6,842 nt of DNA. It comes from DATAFT01 sp035544635. Lineage in GTDB: Bacteria; Acidobacteriota; Thermoanaerobaculia; Multivoradales; Multivoraceae. The notes under the pieces were generated by a model. The model worked only from the letters and a program-made list of their open reading frames with translations. It did not search any database and was not told the origin of the DNA. A program made the position numbers and the translations under genes. Positions 1 through 4,585 of the stretch are shown here, piece by piece. The stretch is from positions 1-6,842 of the forward strand of contig DATKDQ010000255.1 in assembly GCA_035544635.1 (NCBI GenBank), given 5' to 3'. Positions within the stretch are counted from its first letter, which is position 1. The number at the start of each line of letters is the position of its first letter.

Positions 1-858
1 GCGCAGGCCGCGGACGGCCCGACCGGCCAGTTCCGCGCTCCCGCCAACTGGACCGAGCCGATCGAGCCGTTCGCGATCGCCGAGGGGCTCTACTGGGTGG
101 GCTCGGCCGACCTCGCCGCGTACCTCCTGACCAGCGACGACGGGCACATCCTGATCGACGCGCCGCTCGAGGAGAACGTCGAGCTCGTGCTGGGCAACAT
201 CCGCAAGCTCGGGTTCGAACCGACCGACGCCCGGGTGCTGCTCGCGAGCCACGGGCACTTCGATCACACCGGTGGCATGGCGACGATGCTCGAGCGCACC
301 GGCGCCGAGCTGGTGCTCTCGCCGGTGGAGGCGATCCTGGTCGGGGCCGGCGGCAAGGGCGACTTCCATCTCGGGGACCGCGCCTCGTACCGGCCCGCGA
401 AGGCGGCGCGCACGATCGGGCATGGCGAGACCGTCCGCGTCGGCGATCGCACGCTGGTCGCCCACCTCACACCCGGGCACACCAAGGGCTGCACGTCGTG
501 GAGCGGCACGGCGAAGATCGCGGGCGAGGAGCTCACGTTCGTCTCGATCTGCAGCCTCAGCGTGCTACCGGGATACCGGCTGGCCGGCGACGACCCCTCG
601 TACCCGGGGATCGCGCGCGACTACTGTTCGAGCGTCGCCCACCTGCGCTCGCTCGAGGCCGACCTCTTCCTGGCCTCGCACGGATCGTTCATCGGCCTGG
701 CCGAGAAGGCCGTAGCGCTCGCGGCCGGGGACGCCCGCGCCTTCGTCGACCCGGAGGGCTACGCCGCGTATCTCGACCGCTCGCTCCAGCGCATCGAGGA
801 GACGCTCGCCGGCCAGGGCTTCGAAGGCGGCTGCGCGCGCGTGCTGGCGGGGAACTGA
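1..858 (+). CDS. Subclass B3 metallo-beta-lactamase (5' end missing)
   Basis: Probable periplasmic zinc hydrolase of the metallo-beta-lactamase fold, closest in layout to subclass B3 beta-lactamases, which open the beta-lactam ring. The frame is open from base 1 through the stop at 856-858 (285 residues visible). The GTG at 97 is internal, because conserved B3 N-terminal sequence (FRAPANWTEPIEPFAIAEGLYWVG) lies upstream of it, so the true start and signal peptide are outside the window. Numbering from base 1, the zinc motif HGHFDH gives H84, H86, D88 and H89. H160 lies in TPGHTKGCTSW and H227 in ASHGSF. These match the B3 ligands H116, H118, D120, H121, H196 and H263, so both zinc sites look intact. 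The segment SVLPGYRLAGDDPSYPGI resembles the B3 active-site region. Family membership is strong. Actual beta-lactam hydrolysis is inferred, and another B3-like hydrolase activity is possible. A 234-bp gap separates it from the next gene. Confidence 0.88.
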   Translation, partial: AQAADGPTGQFRAPANWTEPIEPFAIAEGLYWVGSADLAAYLLTSDDGHILIDAPLEENVELVLGNIRKLGFEPTDARVLLASHGHFDHTGGMATMLERTGAELVLSPVEAILVGAGGKGDFHLGDRASYRPAKAARTIGHGETVRVGDRTLVAHLTPGHTKGCTSWSGTAKIAGEELTFVSICSLSVLPGYRLAGDDPSYPGIARDYCSSVAHLRSLEADLFLASHGSFIGLAEKAVALAAGDARAFVDPEGYAAYLDRSLQRIEETLAGQGFEGGCARVLAGN

Positions 859-873
859 CGCGCCTTCGACCGA

Positions 874-936
874 CCTCCCGCAGCGCCGCCGCCGCGAGGC
901 CGGCCGTTCGCGGCGGTCGCCTGCGGAGCGGGGAGG
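874..936. terminator. GC-rich interrupted hairpin downstream of the metallo-beta-lactamase gene
   Basis: Arms ccgcag (878-883) and ctgcgg (921-926) enclose ccgccgcg (889-896) and cgcggcgg (909-916), with a 12-nt loop. The outer cctccc (874-879) can also face gggagg (931-936). It begins 16 bases after the stop codon. No T-tract follows, so it is at best an imperfect terminator or an mRNA 3'-end structure. In DNA this GC-rich some self-complementarity arises by chance. Confidence 0.3.
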
Positions 937-944
937 CGCGCGGT

Positions 945-1014
945 GTCGACCGGACGTCCCGCGCCTTGACGGCCGCGCGCACCGGACCTATCGTTGCAGG
1001 ATCGTCGACCGGAC
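945..1014. repeat. Three spaced copies of ACCGGAC around the predicted promoter
   Basis: ACCGGAC occurs at 949-955, 981-987 and 1008-1014. The outer two copies are part of an exact 11-base direct repeat, GTCGACCGGAC, at 945-955 and 1004-1014. A related, degenerate copy (tcgaccgacctcccgc) lies at 866-881. One copy sits just before the -35, one inside the promoter spacer and one just after the expected transcription start. They could be operator sites for an unknown regulator or a chance product of high GC. Confidence 0.25.
966..994 (+). promoter_or_regulatory. Candidate sigma70-type promoter for the NTF2-fold gene
   Basis: TTGACG (966-971, 5 of 6 to the -35 consensus) is followed after exactly 17 bases by TATCGT (989-994, 4 of 6 to the -10 consensus). 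Transcription would start near 1001, giving a leader of about 90 nt before the ATG at 1093. This is a sequence match only. It sits in an otherwise very GC-rich gap in the right position and orientation for the downstream gene. Confidence 0.45.
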
Positions 1015-1078
1015 CTCCGCCGGCGTAGAAGGGCGTACGGCATCATCGCCGTCCCTCACGTGCGGTCGAGGTGAAACC

Positions 1079-1085
1079 AGGAGGG
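1079..1085 (+). promoter_or_regulatory. Strong ribosome binding site of the NTF2-fold gene
   Basis: AGGAGGG, nearly full complement to the 16S rRNA 3' end, with a 7-base spacer to the ATG at 1093. It fixes that start against alternatives in other frames. Confidence 0.75.
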
Positions 1086-1092
1086 ATAGACC

Positions 1093-1506
1093 ATGCGATG
1101 TGCAGCGGGGATCTCGGTTCTGGCGGCAGCGCTGCTCGTTCTGTTTGCGGCGGGCGCCGTCGCAGACGAAACAGCAGCTCTCATCGAGCTCGACAAGAAG
1201 TGGGGCGAGGCGGGCACCAAGGGCGACACGGCGGCGGTCGCCGATCTTTTCGCCGACGACCTGGTCTCGGTGTTCGAGGGCGGCGTCCGCGGAAAGCAGG
1301 AGGAGCTCGCCGACAACGAGCCGGCGCCCGCAGGCGCCAAATACGAGCCCACCGACTACCGGGTGAAGTTCCTCGACGCCGACACCGCCATCATGACCCA
1401 CGGCACCAAGGGCGAGAACGCGCACTACAGCCTGCACGTGTGGTCGCGCAAAGGCGGCGCCTGGAAGGTGATCGCCACCGCGACCACGCCCGCCGAAGCC
1501 GAGTGA
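1093..1506 (+). CDS. Secreted SnoaL-like / DUF4440 (NTF2-fold) protein
   Basis: A 137-residue protein with an N-terminal Sec signal peptide: basic MRCAAG, hydrophobic core to about residue 20, and a likely AxA-type cleavage near AGAVA-DE at 24/25. The mature part (about 25-131) has the pattern of DUF4440/SnoaL-like domains: an N-terminal helix with ALIELDKKWGEA, then KGDTAAVADLFADDLVSV and G64-V-R-G, then beta strands ending in GGAWKVIATATT. These are small cone-shaped NTF2-fold domains that bind ligands or act as simple enzymes, and the family name does not fix a reaction. The start is supported by AGGAGGG at 1079-1085, 7 bases before the ATG. It is probably a single-gene unit with its own promoter, and it converges on the gene at 1595-2974. 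The substrate is unknown. Confidence 0.8.
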   Translation: MRCAAGISVLAAALLVLFAAGAVADETAALIELDKKWGEAGTKGDTAAVADLFADDLVSVFEGGVRGKQEELADNEPAPAGAKYEPTDYRVKFLDADTAIMTHGTKGENAHYSLHVWSRKGGAWKVIATATTPAEAE

Positions 1507-1519
1507 GGCGCTGAACGAA

Positions 1520-1546
1520 AACGCCCGCCGGCGGACGGCGGGCGTT
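1520..1546. terminator. Hairpin terminator between convergent genes
   Basis: A perfect 11-bp stem, aacgcccgccg (1520-1530) with cggcgggcgtt (1536-1546), and a 5-nt loop. It begins 13 bases after the plus-strand stop at 1506. On the minus strand the stem is followed by a short T-run (from the A's at 1518-1520), and on the plus strand only by TTGGAT. It could serve both converging genes, with the better T-tract on the minus strand. Confidence 0.65.
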
Positions 1547-1553
1547 GGATGCG

Positions 1554-1583
1554 GGTGACAGTGCCAACATTGGCACTGTCACC
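1554..1583. repeat. Perfect 13-bp inverted repeat, REP-like palindrome
   Basis: ggtgacagtgcca (1554-1566) is the exact reverse complement of 1571-1583, with a 4-nt loop (acat) whose outer bases can pair to make 14 bp. It lies 7 bases after the terminator hairpin and 11 bases before the minus-strand stop codon. It has no T-tract. The stem is less GC-rich than its surroundings and is too perfect for chance. An intergenic, palindromic 30-mer next to converging gene ends fits REP-type elements or a 3'-end mRNA stabiliser. No transposase is present in the window. Confidence 0.6.
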
Positions 1584-1594
1584 GTTGGCAGCGA

Positions 1595-2974
1595 TCAGTC
1601 GCCGACGGACTGCCGGCGCTGCGCGCGCGCCTGACGGAGGCGCTCCATGATCTCCTCACGCTGCTCGGGAGTGAGCGTGTCCCAATCGAGACCGAAGCGC
1701 TCCTTGACGATGGTCTTGATCCGATCAGTCGAGAGGATGCCGCGCTTCTCGTCGGGAGCCTTGTAGCCCGGCTCGGCGTCGGCGTACGAGACGAAGCCGA
1801 ACATCATCTCGGCCGTGGTGGGCTCGCCGAACCGGACCTCGTCGGTGGGATCGGGGTTGTTCGGGTTGCCGGGCGAGTTGTCCCACGCCATCGTGAGCTC
1901 GATCTCGGTGCCCGCCGGGATGCGCTTGCCTTCGGCCGGGTAGGCGTAGTGGGTCTGCCAGTTGAAGTCGTACTTCGGCACCTCGAGCAGGACCTCCTGC
2001 GTGCCGTCGGGATAGCGCGCCACGTACTTCGCATAGCTGCCGCGCAGGTGCATATGCGGCGTGTAGCCGAGGAGAATCGAGTCGCGATCCCACTTGGCGG
2101 TGGTGGTCGCCGTGTAGTTGGGATCGCCGGGCGGGATCACGAAGTCGAACTTGCCCATTCCCTCGTTGAGGACGGCGAACTCGGGGGTGTAGCCCTCGGG
2201 GTAGAACTTGATCGCGGCGAAGGACTGGTCCCACGCCCCGGTGCCGGGGCCGGGCTCCTTGTGGTAGTGCATCTGCCAGCTCACCTGCGTGCCCGGTGTG
2301 AGCAGCGTGCCGAAGCCGTCCTCGTAGACGGTCGGATCGTTGCCCGGCGCGATGCCTCCCAGCGGCCGCGCGATGATGTGGTGGACGACCGGGCCGCCCG
2401 GACGGAACTCGAGCGCCTTGATCCAGCGCGGCTCGGGAAGCATCTCCGGGGTGATCTCGGTGACGAACGTCACGTACTTGTCCTCGACGTCGTCGTCGAC
2501 GAAGTACTTCTCGCCCATCGACAGCACCAGATCGGGCTCGCCGATCATCCATCCATCCGCGGTCGCCGGCCACTCGCGGGCGGGCGGCGCGTCGGCGAGG
2601 TCGCCGGCGGGGGCACCCGAGGTCGCCCAGGCGACCACGGTCGCCACCTGCTGATCGGTGAGGGTGCGCTCGTTGGCGAACACGCCGTTGAGCTCCGGCG
2701 CCGCATGCCAGGGCGGCATCGCCCGCGCCTCGACCTGCTTGGCGATCGACTTGGCCCAGGCGCGGGTCTCGTCGTAGGTGGTGAACGACATCGGGGCGAC
2801 CATGCCGCCCAGGTTCGCTCCACCCGTCCGATGGCAGGTCTGGCAGCTCTCCTGGAGGATCGGCAGCACGTCCTTGTAGAAGGTCGGCGCCGCCTGCGGA
2901 GCGTCGGCGGCGGCGAAGGCGGCCGAATGGGTGATACCGATCAATGCGACCAGAAGCAAGCACATCCTGTTCAT
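1595..2974 (-). CDS. Secreted cytochrome c - copper type II (PHM/DBH-like) monooxygenase fusion
   Basis: A 459-residue exported protein with signal peptide at residues 1 to about 22 (MNRMCLLLVALIGI..AFA-AAD). Residues 30-125 form a c-type cytochrome domain with haem site CQTCH (C44, C47, H48) and likely distal Met M86 in MPPWH. Residues 140-400 match copper type II ascorbate-dependent monooxygenases (peptidylglycine and dopamine hydroxylase family). VVHHI supplies H198/H199 and QMHYH supplies H236, the CuH-type ligands. TPHMHLRG supplies H307/H309 and AEMM supplies M390, the CuM-type ligands. The DBH counterparts are HHM, VHYH, LHTHLTG and DEMC. Residues 408-459 form a charged, helical tail. 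Likely role: periplasmic copper-dependent hydroxylation with electrons passed by the fused haem; the substrate is unknown. ATG at 2974 is preceded by an AGGGAG-type site and fits the signal peptide. Transcribed alone, divergently from the MaoC-like gene. Related fused proteins occur in several environmental phyla. Confidence 0.85.
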   Translation of the reverse strand: MNRMCLLLVALIGITHSAAFAAADAPQAAPTFYKDVLPILQESCQTCHRTGGANLGGMVAPMSFTTYDETRAWAKSIAKQVEARAMPPWHAAPELNGVFANERTLTDQQVATVVAWATSGAPAGDLADAPPAREWPATADGWMIGEPDLVLSMGEKYFVDDDVEDKYVTFVTEITPEMLPEPRWIKALEFRPGGPVVHHIIARPLGGIAPGNDPTVYEDGFGTLLTPGTQVSWQMHYHKEPGPGTGAWDQSFAAIKFYPEGYTPEFAVLNEGMGKFDFVIPPGDPNYTATTTAKWDRDSILLGYTPHMHLRGSYAKYVARYPDGTQEVLLEVPKYDFNWQTHYAYPAEGKRIPAGTEIELTMAWDNSPGNPNNPDPTDEVRFGEPTTAEMMFGFVSYADAEPGYKAPDEKRGILSTDRIKTIVKERFGLDWDTLTPEQREEIMERLRQARAQRRQSVGD

Positions 2975-3212
2975 CGGGCCTCTCCCTGGGGCTGTCGTCG
3001 CCCCCCGTGGCGACGTCGTCGAGACAAACGAATACCTATCTAGCTTACACGACGCGGCCCTGCGACCGCACTCCTCTCCATCTCAGACGTCCCCGGGCCG
3101 GGCGGTGTTTCGGAATCAGGCCGGCCAGCCCAGGCGTCGGGGGTCGAGCCCTCGGCCGCAGCGATCGGGAACGGGCTAACATTGGGGCCAGCCCCACCCC
3201 GCCCCGACCCCC
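2975..3212. other. Divergent intergenic region
   Basis: This 238-bp gap separates the minus-strand cytochrome gene from the plus-strand MaoC-like gene and should hold both promoters. The only clearly AT-richer patch is about 3024-3050 (around aatacctatctagctta). It could include a minus-strand -10 such as TAGATA or TAGGTA, but I found no convincing -35. For the plus strand, TAACAT at 3177-3182 is a weak -10 candidate, also without a good -35. No RNA gene or strong hairpin was seen. Confidence 0.4.
2979..2986 (-). promoter_or_regulatory. Ribosome binding site of the cytochrome-monooxygenase gene
   Basis: Read on the minus strand this is GGGAGAGG, ending 4 bases before the ATG at 2974-2972 if the full match is used, or about 7 with the AGGGAG core. 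It supports that ATG as the start. Confidence 0.55.
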
Positions 3213-4040
3213 ATGGGCCAGCCCTACACGTTCCGCACCCGCAACCTGCGCGAGTCGGAGAACCAGGCCCACACCCGCGAGGGCGCGACGGCGCGCGGCT
3301 TCCGCGGCTCGATCGTGGGTGGCGCGATCGTGTACGGACGGATGATCCACCCCCTGATCGAGCGCTGGGGGGAGACCTGGCTCGAGCGCAGCCGCCTCGA
3401 CGTCCGGTTCAAGGCGCCGGCCTACGACGACGACACCGTGGAGGCCCGGTTCGAGGCGAGCACCGGCGACGGCGGCGAGAGCCGGGTGACGGTCCGCGCG
3501 CGCAACGCCGATGGAGTCGAGCTGGTCGAGCTGCGGGGGAGCCTGCCCGACACGCTGCCCGAGCCCGACGCTCTCGCCCGCATCGAGCCGGTGGAGTGGC
3601 AGGGCGAGCGCGTCGAGGGGACCTGGGATCGCGTGGCCCTCGCTCGTCCGTTCCGCGCCTACCGCTTCCACGTCACCCGGGAGGAACAGGACGAGTACTG
3701 CGACGCCACCGGCGACGAGCTCGCCCTCTACCGCGACGGGTCCCGGCCGCCGGCCCACCCGGGCCTGGTCATGGCGCAGGGAAGCCGCGTGGTCGCGAAC
3801 CAGTTCGTGATGCCCTTCTGGATCCACGCCTCCTCCACGCTCGCCCACCGCCGCGTGATCCGCGTCGGCGACGAGATCGAGCTGCGCTGCGTGCCGATCG
3901 ACAAGTGGAGGCGTGGTGAGAGCGAGTGGGTGCGGTTCTACCAGGTCTATCTCGCCGGCGAGGAGCCGGCGCTCGAGGTATGGAAGACGTCGGTGATCAA
4001 GGTGGCGCCGGCGACTCGGTTCACGAAGGAGACGACATGA
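3213..4040 (+). CDS. MaoC-like double-hotdog protein (acyl dehydratase/thioesterase-type fold)
   Basis: A 275-residue cytoplasmic protein, about the length of two fused hotdog domains. The first hotdog (about 5-112) has ENQAHTREGATARGFRGSIVGGAIVYG (16-42), then a strand pattern around VRFKAPAYDDDTVEARFE. This matches MaoC-type acyl dehydratase relatives, which usually read ENxxH...GFRGGLVPG. The second (about 145-265) has YCDATGDEL, HPGL, FWIHASS and RVGDEIELRC. (R)-specific enoyl-CoA hydratases use a D-x-N-P-x-H dyad. Here N17 and H20 keep the Asn-to-His spacing but the Asp position is Ser15, and in the second domain GD168 is not followed by a canonical His. Acyl-CoA or acyl-thioester binding is likely, while hydratase activity is uncertain. 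An in-frame TAA at 3177 makes ATG 3213 the first possible start, yet it has no Shine-Dalgarno. The stop overlaps the next start (ATGA), indicating one operon with the NIPSNAP gene. Confidence 0.75.
   Translation: MGQPYTFRTRNLRESENQAHTREGATARGFRGSIVGGAIVYGRMIHPLIERWGETWLERSRLDVRFKAPAYDDDTVEARFEASTGDGGESRVTVRARNADGVELVELRGSLPDTLPEPDALARIEPVEWQGERVEGTWDRVALARPFRAYRFHVTREEQDEYCDATGDELALYRDGSRPPAHPGLVMAQGSRVVANQFVMPFWIHASSTLAHRRVIRVGDEIELRCVPIDKWRRGESEWVRFYQVYLAGEEPALEVWKTSVIKVAPATRFTKETT
4025..4031 (+). promoter_or_regulatory. Ribosome binding site of the NIPSNAP gene inside the MaoC-like gene end
   Basis: GAAGGAG lies within the last codons of the upstream gene, 5 bases before the ATG at 4037. 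It decides this start over an upstream in-frame one at 3926, which would remove the signal peptide from the N-terminus. Confidence 0.75.
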
Positions 4041-4447
4041 GACGATCCGTGCTCGCGATCCTCCTACTTCTGGCCTCGACCCTGGGGTCGGCACCTGCCG
4101 CCTCCGGCGAGGAGCGGCGGGCGTTCGAGCTGCGGGTGTACACCGCCGAGCAGGACAAGATGGAAGCGCTCGAGCAGCGCTTCCGCGATCACACCTTGAG
4201 GCTCTTCGTCAAGCACGGCATGGAGGTCGTCGGCTTCTGGAAGCCGGTCGCCGAGGAGGGCCAGGAGGGCAAGCTCGTCTACCTGCTCGCCTTTCCCAGC
4301 CACCAGGCGCGCAGCGACGCCTGGAGCGCCTTCGGCAAGGATCCCGAGTGGCAGAAGGTGTACGCGGAATCGCACCAGGACGGACCGCTGGTGAAGAAGA
4401 TCGAATCGACCCGGCTCGACCCCACCGACTACTCGCCGCTGCGGTAG
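4037..4447 (+). CDS. Secreted NIPSNAP-family protein
   Basis: A 136-residue protein. Residues 1 to about 23 are a Sec signal peptide (MRRS, hydrophobic LAILLLLASTLG, cleavage near APAAS). Residues 29-134 form one NIPSNAP domain, a dimeric alpha/beta-barrel ferredoxin-like fold. Family hallmarks are FELRVYTAEQDKMEALEQRF (30-49), the middle KHGMEVVGFWKP (59-70), the strand KLVYLLAFPS and DAWSAFGKDPEWQKVYAES (94-112). Bacterial NIPSNAP proteins have no generally established reaction; many are small secreted proteins of unknown role. The ATG overlaps the TGA of the MaoC-like gene (ATGA at 4037-4040) and has a good ribosome binding site, so translation is probably coupled. An exported partner for a cytoplasmic hotdog protein is unusual. 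The family call is strong and the function unknown. Confidence 0.88.
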   Translation: MRRSVLAILLLLASTLGSAPAASGEERRAFELRVYTAEQDKMEALEQRFRDHTLRLFVKHGMEVVGFWKPVAEEGQEGKLVYLLAFPSHQARSDAWSAFGKDPEWQKVYAESHQDGPLVKKIESTRLDPTDYSPLR

Positions 4448-4455
4448 CGGGCTCG

Positions 4456-4565
4456 CGAGACCGGTCGCGGATAGCCGTAGCACCGAGTCGATCGGCGCGC
4501 AGCGTGTCGACCAAGAAGAGCACGAGATGGAGGCGAGGGGCCGCGTCCGCGGGCGTGCTCGCCAC
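4456..4565 (-). pseudogene. Sulfatase N-terminal remnant, frameshifted and truncated
   Basis: On the minus strand, from about 4565 (GTG) one frame reads APRLHLVLFLVDTLRADRLG up to 4482. A one-base shift then continues as CYGYPRPVS to about 4456. Joined, this is the start of a sulfatase (alkaline-phosphatase superfamily; typically ..VLFLVDTLRADRLGCYGYPRPTSP..), including the Asp residues of VDTLRAD at the usual metal-binding position. The match then stops, and the shifted frame meets TAG at 4431-4429. The rest of the enzyme, including the CxPSR motif that yields the catalytic formylglycine, is absent, so no active product is possible. The start is unclear: an ATG at 4585 directly follows the upstream stop (TGAATG) but is in another frame, so a second frameshift may exist. 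It lies in the orientation of the YfhO-like gene and was probably its downstream operon partner. A base error could explain the frameshift but not the missing body. Confidence 0.7.
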
Positions 4566-4585
4566 GCTCCGCTGAGCACGTCCAT

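Noticed and set aside
97..99. GTG at 97 as start of the metallo-beta-lactamase
   Set aside because: In-frame coding sequence with B3 N-terminal character continues back to base 1.
1725..2963. 412-residue open frame in another minus-strand frame of the cytochrome gene
   Set aside because: Arg/Gly/Asp-rich shadow frame lacking CxxCH and the copper motifs.
1949..3043. 364-residue open frame on the plus strand opposite the cytochrome-monooxygenase gene
   Set aside because: It is antisense to a gene with a signal peptide, haem motif and complete copper ligand set. The translation is a low-complexity His/Arg/Gly/Val mixture.
3926..3928. Upstream in-frame start for the NIPSNAP gene
   Set aside because: It lies deep inside the hotdog gene, has no support and would bury the signal peptide. 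ATG 4037 has a ribosome binding site and an ATGA overlap.
3045..4094. 349-residue open frame on the minus strand opposite the hotdog gene
   Set aside because: Shadow of the hotdog gene, with no recognisable motif; it spans both the intergenic region and the operon overlap.
4454..4469. Small hairpin (cgcga/tcgcg) as a terminator for the NIPSNAP operon
   Set aside because: Only a 5-bp stem, no T-tract, and it lies within the sulfatase remnant, so it is probably incidental.
4064..4585. Minus-strand open frame starting at ATG 4585 right after the YfhO-like stop
   Set aside because: The TGAATG arrangement looked like a coupled gene, but the frame is out of register with the sulfatase similarity and its remainder is antisense to the NIPSNAP gene.
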